Shown here piece by piece: positions 16,545-25,421 of a stretch of DNA of 64,000 nucleotides. Source of the stretch: Oscillospiraceae bacterium (GTDB taxonomy: Bacteria; Bacillota; Clostridia; Oscillospirales; CAG-382); contig SVSD01000007.1 in assembly GCA_015064485.1 (NCBI GenBank), positions 1-64,000 on the forward strand, written 5' to 3'. The number at the start of each line of letters is the position of its first letter. Position 1 is the stretch's first letter. Under the pieces are notes generated by a model that saw only the letters and a program-made list of their open reading frames with translations, did no database searches and was not told where the DNA came from. Position numbers and translations under genes: made by a program.

Positions 16545-16993
16545 TACATATTGTAAAGTTCAACCCAATTTAAATACTTAAGCTCAATAATATCGCCTGC
16601 CTGAGGGATATAATCTGCGACACCAACATCAGAGATTTCGCCGTTTATATAAAACATCCAAGCATAGTCGCCGTCGTTTTTGATCGAATTAACAGAAGTT
16701 ATAAAACCCTCGTCAACACCCTTTATAATCACATCATTTCTGTTACAAAGCTGTCTGAAATATTCTCCTGCATCAGCCTTCACAGGCAGAATATAGTATG
16801 AAGAAATTTCAAATTCTTCTCCCGAGGTTATCGAAACAAGTACAGCTAATGAATTATCTGCGTATGCGGAATGTATATCCTCTTTGGTTTCAATTTCTCC
16901 CAAAGGTTTTACAACAACGAGTGAACATGAGGTTAAAATGCTGAAAACCAGACAGCATACAAGAATAAAGCTGATTTTTCTAATATTTTTCAT
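16544..16993 (-). CDS. DUF4430-like lipoprotein
   Basis: A 149-residue lipoprotein (lipobox ILTSCS) with a single small C-terminal domain of the DUF4430 type, related to the C-terminal domain of cobalamin-binding transcobalamin. The DYAWMFYINGE stretch is the hallmark. Ligand unknown. The start is ATG 16993 with AGAGGA upstream; it is 1 nt after the yebC stop, so it is the last gene of the argS operon. Other members of this family sit next to transport or surface-binding genes, which is not the case here. Confidence 0.7.
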   Translation of the reverse strand: MKNIRKISFILVCCLVFSILTSCSLVVVKPLGEIETKEDIHSAYADNSLAVLVSITSGEEFEISSYYILPVKADAGEYFRQLCNRNDVIIKGVDEGFITSVNSIKNDGDYAWMFYINGEISDVGVADYIPQAGDIIELKYLNWVELYNM

Positions 16994-16994
16994 C

Positions 16995-17726
16995 TTATTC
17001 CTCTTCGTTTTCCCAGTTATGCCAAACATTCATTACATCGTCGTTATCTTCAAGCATTTCAAGGAGTCTGTTCATTTTTGTGATGTCATCTTCGGATGTA
17101 AGTGTTACATAATTCGAAGGAATCTTTGTCTGTTCGGCTGATGCAAATTTGTAACCGGCCTTTTCAAGATATTCACAAACTGCAGAAAAGTCCTCGGGGG
17201 ATGTATATATTTCAAAAGCTCCTTCTTCGGAAAGAATATCGTCGGCACCTGCGGTAAGAGCATCATCCATAAGTTTTTCTTCATCAACGCCGTCAGCTTC
17301 GATTACAATAAGTCCTTTTGCCGAGAAAAGATAGGACACACATCCTGTCTGACCGAGATTTCCGCCGAATTTGTCGAAATAATGACGCATATCCGCACCG
17401 GTTCTGTTGCGGTTATCTGTTGTAGCTTCAACAATTACGGCAACTCCGCAAGGACCGTAGCCTTCGTAATTGATGGATTCGTAGTTTGCACCATCGTTTT
17501 CACCTGCTGCTTTTTTAATGATGCGTTCGATATTATCGTTTGGAACATTATTGCTCTTTGCTTTTTGGATAAGATCCTTAAGCTTTGAATTTGAAACGGG
17601 ATCGGGGCCGCCTTCGCGGACAGCAATAGACATTTCCTTGCCGATTTTTGTAAATATTTTTGCTCTTTGAAGGTCAGTTTTTTCCTTCTTGTGCATTATG
17701 TTTTTCCATTTAGAATGACCTGACAT
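16995..17726 (-). CDS. YebC/PmpR family protein (translation/transcription regulator)
   Basis: A 243-residue member of the YebC family, recognised by MSGHSKWKNIMHKKEKTD at the N-terminus, the GGPDPVSNSKL loop and the YEGYGPCGVAV motif. Recent work links YebC-family proteins to relief of ribosome stalling at proline-rich stretches, while older annotation calls them DNA-binding regulators; I do not choose between these. The SD is AAAGGAG. It lies in an operon with argS upstream and a lipoprotein downstream. Confidence 0.92.
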   Translation of the reverse strand: MSGHSKWKNIMHKKEKTDLQRAKIFTKIGKEMSIAVREGGPDPVSNSKLKDLIQKAKSNNVPNDNIERIIKKAAGENDGANYESINYEGYGPCGVAVIVEATTDNRNRTGADMRHYFDKFGGNLGQTGCVSYLFSAKGLIVIEADGVDEEKLMDDALTAGADDILSEEGAFEIYTSPEDFSAVCEYLEKAGYKFASAEQTKIPSNYVTLTSEDDITKMNRLLEMLEDNDDVMNVWHNWENEEE

Positions 17727-17743
17727 ACTAAGACTCCTTTAAA

Positions 17744-19450
17744 TTATATATTTTTAGGTGTTTTAAGACAAATGAGAGAAAGACCGTTTTTAAGAACAGA
17801 TGCAGTTGCGGCAACAAGAGCGATTCTTGTGTTTTTAACTGTTTCATCTTCTGCTTTTAAAACGGGGCAGTCGTGGTAAAATCTGTTGAACGACTGGCAA
17901 ACATCAAGAAGATATCTTGAAATGACAGAAGGCTCAAGATCATCGCGAGCCTGAACTACTTTCGCGGGGAATTCGTGAAGAGTTCTTATAAGATCACATT
18001 CAAATTCATTTGTAAGTTTAAGGTTGTTAATATCAACCGTGTGGTTTGCTTTATCAGTGATACCTGCACATCTTGCATATGTATACTGAACATAAGGACC
18101 TGTGTTTCCTTCAAAGTTCAGAACCTCATCCCAAATGAAATTAACATCTTTAATTCGGTTATTGGAAAGGTCGTGGAAGATTACAGCACCAACTCCGACT
18201 GCCTTTGCAACATCTTCCTTGTTTTCAAGATTGGGGTTCTTTTCATCTATTATTTCAAGAGTTTTTGTTATCGCTTCGTTAAAAATGTCTTCGAGAAGAA
18301 CAATATTGCCTTCGCGGGTTGAAAGCTTTGCACCTGCGATACTTACTGTGCCGAAGGGAACATGAACAAGTTCCTTTGCCCAATCGTATCCCATAAGTTC
18401 TATAACTTTAAAGAACTGAGCAAAATGAAGGCTCTGACCTGCAGAGGTTACATATATGCACTTTTCAAAATCGTAAGTGTTTTTTCTGTAGATAGCAGCG
18501 GCAATGTCACGGGTGGCGTAGATCGTTGAGCCGTCAGACTTGAGGATAAGACAAGGGTTCATTCCGTAGTCGTCAAGCTTTACAATGTGTGCGCCCTCGT
18601 CAAGAGTGAGAAGGTTTTTATCGCGTAAAGTTGAAACCACGCTGTCAGTTTTATCAAAATAGAAGCTTTCTCCGAGCCATGATTCAAACTGAGCACCGAT
18701 AAGGTCGTAAGTCTTTTTGAATTCTGCTATGCTGATTTCTATAAACCATTTCCAAAGGGCATAATACTCTTCGTCGTGCTGTTCGAGCTTTGAAAAAGCT
18801 GCTCTTGCTTCGTCTTCAAGTTCAGGACAAGCTTCAGCTTCTTTATGGAATCTTACATATATATCTGTAAGTGCTTTTATACCTCTTTCTTCAACCTCCT
18901 GCTTGGAGCTCCATTTTTTGTAAGCGACAATAAGCTTTCCGAACTGAGTGCCCCAGTCGCCCAAATGGTTTACGCCTACACATTCATATCCGCTGAATTT
19001 ATGAAGGTTTTTTATGGACTGACCGATAACGGTAGAGCGGAGATGACCGATATGAAAAGGTTTTGCAATATTGGGAGAGGAGTAATCGATAACAATATTT
19101 TTTCCTTTTCCGTCTGTGTTTGAGCCGTATGTTTCGGGAGAAGATACGATATCTTTGAGAGTTTCGCAATATGTTTTTTCGTCAACAAAGAAATTAAGAT
19201 ATCCGGAAACACTTTCTATATTCTTAAAAACATCAGAAAATCCCTCTTCGTTGTCAAGAAATGCTTTGAGCTCATCCGCAATCATCGGAGGCGCTTTTTT
19301 CATAATTCTTGAAAGCTTGAAGCAGGGAAGTGCAAGATCTCCCATTTTTTTATCGGGCGGAAATTCAAGCATTTCTGAAAGTTCATTTGCCGGTACAGCA
19401 TCAATTTTTTTTGCAAGATATTCTGCGGCGATTAATTTATAATTGTACAT
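17744..19450 (-). CDS. argS: Arginine--tRNA ligase
   Basis: Class I synthetase charging tRNA-Arg. The HIGH motif lies in AKPFHIGHLRST (about 135), the degenerate KMSK counterpart is KLSTREGN (about 375), and a C-terminal DALR anticodon-binding domain ends the protein. The N-terminal additional domain is present. Length 568 is typical. The SD is AAAGGA. No T-box leader is visible: only 18 bp separate it from the DUF3048 gene, whose promoter drives the operon. Confidence 0.95.
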   Translation of the reverse strand: MYNYKLIAAEYLAKKIDAVPANELSEMLEFPPDKKMGDLALPCFKLSRIMKKAPPMIADELKAFLDNEEGFSDVFKNIESVSGYLNFFVDEKTYCETLKDIVSSPETYGSNTDGKGKNIVIDYSSPNIAKPFHIGHLRSTVIGQSIKNLHKFSGYECVGVNHLGDWGTQFGKLIVAYKKWSSKQEVEERGIKALTDIYVRFHKEAEACPELEDEARAAFSKLEQHDEEYYALWKWFIEISIAEFKKTYDLIGAQFESWLGESFYFDKTDSVVSTLRDKNLLTLDEGAHIVKLDDYGMNPCLILKSDGSTIYATRDIAAAIYRKNTYDFEKCIYVTSAGQSLHFAQFFKVIELMGYDWAKELVHVPFGTVSIAGAKLSTREGNIVLLEDIFNEAITKTLEIIDEKNPNLENKEDVAKAVGVGAVIFHDLSNNRIKDVNFIWDEVLNFEGNTGPYVQYTYARCAGITDKANHTVDINNLKLTNEFECDLIRTLHEFPAKVVQARDDLEPSVISRYLLDVCQSFNRFYHDCPVLKAEDETVKNTRIALVAATASVLKNGLSLICLKTPKNI

Positions 19451-19468
19451 TTAGAAAATCCTTTCGTT

Positions 19469-20626
19469 TTAGTCTAAATCAAAGTCATCCGTATCGGAAA
19501 TGTAAACGGTAGAAAGACCGTTTGCAAAACCGATATAAGAATTACCGGGGTTGAGAAGAAGAGGAGTTTCGCCGTCTGCTTCGAAAAGTTTATAGGGTGT
19601 TTGTCTGTCTTTTTTTGACCATACTATCTCTTTTGCTTTTCCGTTTGAAATATAATAGCCCTTGCCGGTTCCTTCAAAATTCATAACAAGGTGATGGTAT
19701 TCATCATTCGTATCTCTATAGGTAACGCCGAGAATTAAAATGTTTTTAAAAGTAAGTGTTTCGTCTGTTATAGCATCTATATGAGCCTTATCGTACTGAC
19801 CTTTTTTATAGAGCATTGTGTTTTCATCATAAGAGAAAAACGATTTCGAATATTTTCCGGAGAAGGATATGGATACAGAATTAGCAATATCGCCTGTAAA
19901 ATCAATTTCAGAATCTGCAAAGTTTAGGGGATGAGCAAAATCTTCCTTGATTTCGGTTCTGAATTTCATATTTGAAATCGCTTCTGACAACTTTTCGCCG
20001 TTTGTCATTGAAGCGTGTTCATAGCCCATGTTTCTTACTCTGTCCTGGTCTTTCCAATATGCGGCGGCTTCTGAGGATGAACCCCTTACGCCGTCGATGT
20101 TGTCTATCTTTCTGTTTGCTATAACAGAATAAGCTTCTTCGCTTCCGCCGCAATGGGCATAGATCGCATCGTGAGCCTGTGCAAGATCGATATAGTAATC
20201 GCGGGATGAGCGGACTGAACCTGTTGTCGGGAGATTTTTGTATTCGGAAAATATAGCCATAAGTCTTGTTATTCCGCCCTCAACAATACATTCGTATATA
20301 ATGTCAGCGTTGGAGATACCCAGCTGAGGAATTGCCTGTTTTAAGTTGTTTATCATCATAGCAACAGGCCTTTTTGTTTCAATCGTTTTCTCGCAGGCAA
20401 GACCTGTGAGAGGATTGAAAAACTCGGGCTCAGGTATAGGTTCGGGTTCCGGTTCGGGGATGACTTCAGGATCATTTTCTTCCGTTTCGTTTCCTGAAAT
20501 TATTTCTTCGTTTTCTATTACTCCGGTTTTTATATCTTCCTCAGGTTCTTTTTCGCAGCTGCTTAAAATACATCCTGAAAGAAGACTGACGGCAAGGGTA
20601 AAAGTTATAATCTTTTTTATACTCAT
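19469..20626 (-). CDS. DUF3048 lipoprotein (YerB-like)
   Basis: A 385-residue lipoprotein (lipobox LSGCILS-type near residue 19) with an acidic Pro/Glu-rich linker (about 45-70) and the two-part DUF3048 domain. Family signatures include MINNLKQAIPQLGIS, YECIVEGGITRL and GSVRSSRDYYIDLA. YerB of Bacillus is a surface protein of unclear role. First gene of the operon with argS and yebC; the combination of a lipoprotein with a synthetase has no obvious functional logic. An extended -10 promoter lies just upstream. Confidence 0.85.
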   Translation of the reverse strand: MSIKKIITFTLAVSLLSGCILSSCEKEPEEDIKTGVIENEEIISGNETEENDPEVIPEPEPEPIPEPEFFNPLTGLACEKTIETKRPVAMMINNLKQAIPQLGISNADIIYECIVEGGITRLMAIFSEYKNLPTTGSVRSSRDYYIDLAQAHDAIYAHCGGSEEAYSVIANRKIDNIDGVRGSSSEAAAYWKDQDRVRNMGYEHASMTNGEKLSEAISNMKFRTEIKEDFAHPLNFADSEIDFTGDIANSVSISFSGKYSKSFFSYDENTMLYKKGQYDKAHIDAITDETLTFKNILILGVTYRDTNDEYHHLVMNFEGTGKGYYISNGKAKEIVWSKKDRQTPYKLFEADGETPLLLNPGNSYIGFANGLSTVYISDTDDFDLD

Positions 20627-20670
20627 ATTATCATTCCATTCCTATTTTTAGTCATTATTAAACAAATTAT

Positions 20671-20699
20671 ATTATATCAAATATATTGAACAATTTCAA
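20671..20699 (-). promoter_or_regulatory. Promoter of DUF3048-argS-yebC operon
   Basis: On the minus strand TTGAAA (20694-20699), 17-bp spacer, TATAAT (20671-20676), extended -10 TGATATAAT. Confidence 0.8.
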
Positions 20700-20726
20700 G
20701 AGTAAATGCATATTTTTTAACGAAAA

Positions 20727-20750
20727 CAAAGCCCACTTTCGTGGACTTTG
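20727..20750 (-). terminator. Terminator of the 30-residue peptide gene
   Basis: On the minus strand CAAAGTCCAC and GTGGGCTTTG pair (one G-U) around a GAAA tetraloop, then TTTTCGTT. Confidence 0.8.
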
Positions 20751-20773
20751 TTTTCTATGTGATTGACTTATAA

Positions 20774-20866
20774 TCAACCGCCGCAGAGGCAGCAGAGAAT
20801 AATCACAGCGATAAGGATAATGATCCAGATGTTGTCATCCGAAAAAGCATTTCCGAAGCAGCTCAT
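20774..20866 (-). CDS. 30-residue membrane micropeptide with CCLCGG tail
   Basis: A short reading frame with a very strong SD (GGGAGGAGG, 6 nt from ATG) and its own GNRA-loop terminator, both of which argue that it is real. The product starts MSCFGNAFSDDN, has one hydrophobic helix (about residues 13-25, WIIILIAVIIL) and ends CCLCGG. Small single-helix proteins with Cys/Gly-rich ends, such as the YjcZ-like group, occur in sporulating Firmicutes, so a membrane or spore-envelope role is possible, but this is inference. An alternative ATG at 20872 is too close to the SD. Confidence 0.75.
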   Translation of the reverse strand: MSCFGNAFSDDNIWIIILIAVIILCCLCGG

Positions 20867-20930
20867 TTCCATCCTCCTCCCAAACTGTCTTTGTTATCAT
20901 ACTATGAGGGAGGTTTCGTATGTGCTACTG

Positions 20931-21563
20931 CTATTTTTCAAGTACAAGCTTTTTAATCGCGGTGGCTTTTTCGATATCGGACTTTTCGCTCGCAAAAAGT
21001 GTGGCTTTACAGGAACAGTCCTTGCAGGAAATGTGTACTTTATCATAATCTACAACGATTGCAAGATTTGGTTCGCCGCAATCGCATCTTATGCGGTTGG
21101 TAATTGCAAGTTCTTCAACAGAATACATAACTTCCTGCATAACTTCGGAATCGAGAAAGTTTTTAGATTCCTCTTCGTTTTTTTGTTCATCAAAAAGCTC
21201 TTTTAGTTGTTTTGCGCTGAGTCTTAAAGCTTCATCAACCTTCTCTTCGGTTCCGATAAAGCATATGTCAAGCCCCGAATACGAGCATTGTAAAAGGAAA
21301 AGCTCTCTTGTGAAAAATGCAGTTGTTCCAAGCGTATACGGATGCGGATGGGGACATACAAGACAAGGTACGGATAGTCTTATTTTTTCATCTGCGCTCA
21401 TAGAAATAGACAAAGTGCTTTTTCCGCATATTTTGCATTTGATATTATGCTGGCCGCCTGCAAGGTTGAAAATATTTACCCGGTCTGCTATAATTGCTCC
21501 GCATTCGGGGCAGCGCGATGCGACAACGCATGTCTTTTCAGAAACAGTATTAAGATTTGACAT
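20931..21563 (-). CDS. Cys-rich conserved hypothetical protein (zinc-ribbon-like)
   Basis: About 210 residues with at least three cysteine clusters: CPEC...CKIC near the N-terminus, CLVCPHPH in the middle and CDCGEP...CKDCSC near the C-terminus, suggesting two or more zinc sites. The middle contains a Lys/Glu-rich helix (about 115-145). No catalytic motif is seen. The SD AAGGAG favours the second ATG (21563). It follows the DNA glycosylase gene by 10 bp, so the two are co-transcribed. I do not recognise a named family. Confidence 0.7.
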   Translation of the reverse strand: MSNLNTVSEKTCVVASRCPECGAIIADRVNIFNLAGGQHNIKCKICGKSTLSISMSADEKIRLSVPCLVCPHPHPYTLGTTAFFTRELFLLQCSYSGLDICFIGTEEKVDEALRLSAKQLKELFDEQKNEEESKNFLDSEVMQEVMYSVEELAITNRIRCDCGEPNLAIVVDYDKVHISCKDCSCKATLFASEKSDIEKATAIKKLVLEK

Positions 21564-21573
21564 CATTTACTCC

Positions 21574-22440
21574 TTATTTTAAATAGATGCCGTTTTGGCA
21601 CCGTTCGTAATAAAACAAATATTGCTGAGCTATTCCCGCATATTTTCCGAAGTATTCTTTGCTTTTAAAGTCGGGATAATATTTCTCAAGGATTTTCTTT
21701 ACCCAAACATCGATCGGAAAACAATCGTATTTTCTGAAAGAAAACAATAGAACACATGAGGCAACTTTCGGACCGACGCCGCAGATCTTGCAAAGCATTT
21801 TCATCGCTTCGTCAGTTGAAGCAGTTTCAATTTCTTCAAAAGAAACCTCTCCTTCGGCAACTTTTTTTGCTGCATCGATTATGTATTTTGCTCGAAAACC
21901 GGTCTTCAAATTGAAAATGTTTTTTTCGCCTGCTTCAAGTATTCTTTCCGGAGAGGGAAAGGAATAGTATTTTTTTTCGTTTTCATCTGTAAATATAACA
22001 TCTCCGTAGGTTGAACATAAAGCTTCTATTATCTTTTTTATTCTCGGAATATTGTTGTTTTGTGAAATAATAAAAGAACAAAGGGTTTCCCAATGCTCCT
22101 GATGAAGGATTCTTATTCCGTTTGCAAAACTTGCGGCAGTATTTAAAACATTGTCGGAGGGAAATTGCTTTATGCAATCCGTGTAATCGAATTCAAGATC
22201 AAAAAAGTCCTTCCAAATACTTTTGAATTCATTAAGGCTTGAATTTTTTATAATAATTTCATTTTGGTCTTGAAATATTTCTATGTATTTGCCGTGTGCC
22301 ACACCGTAATACGAGCCGTCTTCTCTTTTGTTGAAACGAAAACATTGACCACAATCAAATATATCTTTCAGAACAAAGTTTTTGGCGTTTTTTATTACCA
22401 CAAGGTTGTCTTTGTTTTCGACTGTATATTTATTATTCAT
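21574..22440 (-). CDS. OGG-type 8-oxoguanine DNA glycosylase/lyase
   Basis: Bifunctional base-excision repair enzyme of the HhH-GPD superfamily. The N-terminal OGG domain has FDCGQCFRFNK. The helix-hairpin-helix reads ICGVGPKVASC, with catalytic Lys at about 225 (equivalent of hOGG1 K249). The activating Asp is in FPIDVWVKK (about 244), and SFIISQNNNI marks the DNA-binding helix. All key residues are present. Length 288. The SD is CGGAG. Transcribed divergently from the DUF6062-like gene. Confidence 0.9.
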   Translation of the reverse strand: MNNKYTVENKDNLVVIKNAKNFVLKDIFDCGQCFRFNKREDGSYYGVAHGKYIEIFQDQNEIIIKNSSLNEFKSIWKDFFDLEFDYTDCIKQFPSDNVLNTAASFANGIRILHQEHWETLCSFIISQNNNIPRIKKIIEALCSTYGDVIFTDENEKKYYSFPSPERILEAGEKNIFNLKTGFRAKYIIDAAKKVAEGEVSFEEIETASTDEAMKMLCKICGVGPKVASCVLLFSFRKYDCFPIDVWVKKILEKYYPDFKSKEYFGKYAGIAQQYLFYYERCQNGIYLK

Positions 22441-22460
22441 AACATAACTCCGTGATACAC

Positions 22461-22489
22461 TTGATTATTATAGTAAATTCTGATATAAT
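22461..22489 (+). promoter_or_regulatory. Promoter of the DUF6062-like gene
   Basis: TTGATT (22461-22466), 17-bp spacer, TATAAT (22484-22489) with extended -10 TGATATAAT. Confidence 0.8.
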
Positions 22490-22517
22490 ATAAAAAAACA
22501 TAAAAGGAATGTAACAT

Positions 22518-23207
22518 ATGGAAGAAAGAATATATACGATTCCCGTAAATGAAGCTTTTGAATCGGATGACGGATGTCCTTTTTGCAGATTACATAAAAA
22601 GCTTGAGGACGACGAGCTTGATTTAATACTCGGTGCATCTATGATGGAGCCGGATATAAGAATTCAGACAAACAAGCTCGGCTTTTGCGGCAAACACAGC
22701 AATAAGATGTTCAATATGAAAAACAGGCTTGGTATGGCGCTTATGATCGAAAGCCATCTTGCGACAATAAGAAAGAATGTCGAAACAAAACCTTCGATTT
22801 TTGTAAAAGACGCCGGTGTTTCAACTTCAAAGTCTCTTGATGAGCTGTCCTGCAGCTGTTATGTTTGCGAAAGGGTAGACGGAAAGATAATTAAGATGGT
22901 AGAAACCGCTGTCCTTCTTTGGGAAAAAGATAAGAGTTTCAGAGAAAAGACGGAAAATCAGAAATATTTTTGTTTACCGCACTATTCGATGTTTTTGAAG
23001 ACAGCATCAAATAAAATGTCTAAAAAAATCTATCCGGAATTTTTGAAGGCCGTAAATGAAATCGAAATGACATATTTTGACAAGCTTTCAGCAGATGTTT
23101 CTTGGTTCTGCAAAAAGTTCGATTACCGATACGACAGCGAACCTTGGGGAGACTCAAAAGATGCTGTGGAACGCACACTGTTATTTTTAAACGGATATGA
23201 TAAATAA
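22518..23207 (+). CDS. DUF6062-family Cys/His protein
   Basis: A 229-residue cytosolic protein with four spaced Cys/His pairs: CPFC (about 21-24), FCGKH (about 58), CSCYVC (about 112-117) and CLPH (about 154). The pattern suggests two metal or redox sites built from CxxC plus CxxH halves. The opening IYTIPVNEAFE and the MEPDIRIQTNKLGFC stretch match what I recall of DUF6062 from Clostridia. Function unknown. It is monocistronic with its own extended -10 promoter and a strong terminator, and faces rex. Confidence 0.72.
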   Translation: MEERIYTIPVNEAFESDDGCPFCRLHKKLEDDELDLILGASMMEPDIRIQTNKLGFCGKHSNKMFNMKNRLGMALMIESHLATIRKNVETKPSIFVKDAGVSTSKSLDELSCSCYVCERVDGKIIKMVETAVLLWEKDKSFREKTENQKYFCLPHYSMFLKTASNKMSKKIYPEFLKAVNEIEMTYFDKLSADVSWFCKKFDYRYDSEPWGDSKDAVERTLLFLNGYDK

Positions 23208-23212
23208 GCAAG

Positions 23213-23234
23213 CGGGGCATTATGCCCCGTTTTT
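23213..23234. terminator. Terminator between DUF6062-like gene and rex
   Basis: CGGGGCA (23213-23219) pairs with TGCCCCG (23223-23229), followed by TTTTTATTTTT on the plus strand. Confidence 0.85.
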
Positions 23235-23898
23235 ATTTTTGAGCTTCGTTTTCTTCATCAAGCTTTGAAATTTCGTAACAAAGCGTCATCAAAGTATCGC
23301 CGAGATGGATATTTTCGATTTTTACATTATACTCATCAAGCGACAGCTCCATATTTGAAAAGTTCCAAAATCCTCGTATACCGCATTGTGCGAGTTTTTC
23401 AGCAACTTCTTTGCCCTTGTTCTTTGGCACGGTAAGAACTGCTATATCGGCTTTGTTTTCCGAGAGAAATTTTTCAATTTCGGAATAATCAAGCACCTTA
23501 AGTCCTGCGACATCATTTCCGATTACTTCGGGGCTTGTATCAAAAAGCCCGATAATCTTTACACCTCTTTTTTCAAAAAGAGGGTTGTTTGCAAGAGCCT
23601 TGCCGAGATTACCGATACCGACAATCACCGCAGAATAACCTTTGTCTGTTCCGAGAATTGTTGAAATTTTCCCGTAAAGATTAGTTACATTATAACCGTA
23701 TCCCTGCTGTCCGAATCCTCCGAAACAGTTAAGATCCTGTCTGATCTGGGAGGCTGTAACATTCATCTTTTCGGAAAGTTCTTTTGATGAAATTCTTGTA
23801 ATATCGTTTCTTATAAGTTCTCTCAAATATCGGAAATAGCGGGGAAGGCGTCTTATAACCGCATTTGAGATTGTTTTTGAATTTGTATCCTGATTCAT
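23233..23898 (-). CDS. rex: Redox-sensing transcriptional repressor Rex
   Basis: Dimeric repressor that senses the NADH/NAD ratio and controls fermentation genes. The N-terminal winged helix (about 15-80) contains SSKELSEKMNVTASQIRQDL. The Rossmann domain has GIGNLGKAL, and a domain-swapped C-terminal helix follows. Length 221 is near the family norm. It is the last gene of a unit with tsaD, 24 bp apart, so it probably lacks its own promoter. No full Rex operator (TTGTGAA-n6-TTCACAA type) was found upstream of any gene here; a compact look-alike precedes ftsE. Confidence 0.95.
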   Translation of the reverse strand: MNQDTNSKTISNAVIRRLPRYFRYLRELIRNDITRISSKELSEKMNVTASQIRQDLNCFGGFGQQGYGYNVTNLYGKISTILGTDKGYSAVIVGIGNLGKALANNPLFEKRGVKIIGLFDTSPEVIGNDVAGLKVLDYSEIEKFLSENKADIAVLTVPKNKGKEVAEKLAQCGIRGFWNFSNMELSLDEYNVKIENIHLGDTLMTLCYEISKLDEENEAQK

Positions 23899-23922
23899 TG
23901 TTATATTCCTGTCTTAAAATAA

Positions 23923-24957
23923 TTAAAATTCACTGCTTGCATAAGCATTAAGAGAAAGATTGAAAAAATCTTTATCTTTTAATGAAATATATTCGTAATA
24001 TCCCTGACAACCAATCATCACAGCGTTATCCCCGCAAAGGTTAAGCGGAGGGCAGTAAAACTTTGCACCGTGTTTTTTGCAAGTATCTTCAAGAGCATTT
24101 CTCAGATGGCTGTTTGCGGCAACCCCGCCGGCAAGCACGAGCTTTGTGCAGGCAAGATCCTCATTTTTGAAAAGAAGCTCTATTCTTGAAATAATTGCAT
24201 TAACAACAGCTGCAGTGAAAGAAGCCGACATATCGTTTACATCAACCGGCTCTCCTTTTTGAGCGGCATTGTGAATGATATTGACAGCCGAAGTTTTAAG
24301 CCCGGAAAAAGAAAAATCATATGGGCAGTTTTTTACCTTTGTATCGGGAAAGGCAAAGGCTTTCGGATTTCCTGCTTTTGCTGCAGCATCCATTTTTGCA
24401 CCGCCGGGATAGGGAAGACCTATCATTCTTGCGACTTTGTCAAAGCTCTCGCCTGCCGCATCATCTCTTGTTGATCCTATAACTTCAAAATCAGTATATG
24501 AATTGACCTTGACAAGTGAAGTATGACCGCCCGACACCACGAGAGAAATAAAAGGAGGTTCCAAAAGCTCGTTTCCGTCTTTGCCGTTGAAATGAGCATA
24601 GTTTGCGGCAATATGTCCTTTGATGTGATGAACGGGGATAAGCGGCTTTTTGCATCCATACGCAAGCGTTTTGGCAAAATTTACGCCAACAAGCAAAGCT
24701 CCGATAAGTCCGGGCTCGTTTGTAACAGCAATAGCATCAATGTCTGAAAGTGTGCAGTTTGCTTCAAAAAGCGCTTTTTCGGTAACCCATGAGATTGCCT
24801 CGGAATGTGCTCTTGATGCAATTTCGGGTACAACTCCACCGTAAAGAGCGTGAGTTTCTATTTGTGATGCGACGATGTTTGATAAAATGCGGCGACCGTC
24901 TTCAACAACGGCGGCACAGGTTTCGTCACACGAAGATTCAATAGCAAGTATTTTCAT
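23923..24957 (-). CDS. tsaD: tRNA N6-adenosine threonylcarbamoyltransferase TsaD
   Basis: Catalytic subunit of the complex making t6A37 in tRNAs. The nucleotide-binding ASKHA fold is present with MKILAIESSCDET at the start, the metal-binding HHIKGH motif (about 112-117), SGGHTSLV and GGVAANSHLR. Start ATG 24957 lies 1 nt after the rimI stop; an 8-residue longer frame overlaps rimI and lacks an SD. The usual partners tsaB and tsaE are not in the window. Product t6A is the substrate of MtaB, encoded at 11.9-13.2 kb. Confidence 0.96.
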   Translation of the reverse strand: MKILAIESSCDETCAAVVEDGRRILSNIVASQIETHALYGGVVPEIASRAHSEAISWVTEKALFEANCTLSDIDAIAVTNEPGLIGALLVGVNFAKTLAYGCKKPLIPVHHIKGHIAANYAHFNGKDGNELLEPPFISLVVSGGHTSLVKVNSYTDFEVIGSTRDDAAGESFDKVARMIGLPYPGGAKMDAAAKAGNPKAFAFPDTKVKNCPYDFSFSGLKTSAVNIIHNAAQKGEPVDVNDMSASFTAAVVNAIISRIELLFKNEDLACTKLVLAGGVAANSHLRNALEDTCKKHGAKFYCPPLNLCGDNAVMIGCQGYYEYISLKDKDFFNLSLNAYASSEF

Positions 24958-24958
24958 T

Positions 24959-25420
24959 TTACAGATCCGTAGCGGTATCAATATTTAAATCCATAAGTAC
25001 CGCGTTTTCCTTTGGGTGTGAATAATAGTTTTTGCGGATTCCGACTTCATAAAATCCGAATTTTTTGTATAGCGATATTGCAACTATGTTTGATTGTCTT
25101 ACTTCAAGCCTTAGTATAGAAATTCCGGTTTTTTTTGATAATTCTATAAGCTCAGATATAAGCTTTTTTGCAATACCCATGTTTCGGTAGTTATTCATTA
25201 CCGCAACATTTGTAATATCTCCTTCTCCGAAGGAATAATACATTCCGATATATCCGACCGTTTTATCATCAACCGAAGCTGTCAAAACATGCGATGAATC
25301 GCAATTTATAAACTCTTTCAGACTCTTTTCCGACCAAGGGGTAGAAAAGCATTGAGTTTCGATCAGTGATAAATCATAAGCATCATCCGGAGCAGCTTTC
25401 TTTATTACTAAATTTTCCAT
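24959..25420 (-). CDS. rimI: Ribosomal protein S18-alanine N-acetyltransferase RimI
   Basis: GNAT acetyltransferase of about 153 residues. The acetyl-CoA loop region NYRNMGIAKKL (Q/RxxGxA type) and the LEVRQSN and LYKKFGF motifs are typical of RimI. Next to tsaD, the usual position. The start lies 1-2 nt from the end of the phosphatase gene, with overlapping translation likely. Target assignment to S18 rests on family and context. Confidence 0.88.
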   Translation of the reverse strand: MENLVIKKAAPDDAYDLSLIETQCFSTPWSEKSLKEFINCDSSHVLTASVDDKTVGYIGMYYSFGEGDITNVAVMNNYRNMGIAKKLISELIELSKKTGISILRLEVRQSNIVAISLYKKFGFYEVGIRKNYYSHPKENAVLMDLNIDTATDL

Positions 25421-25421
25421 T

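Noticed and set aside
19451-19468. T-box leader for argS
   Set aside because: Only 18 bp precede argS within an operon; no T-box or specifier stem fits. The same holds for glnS and gltX.
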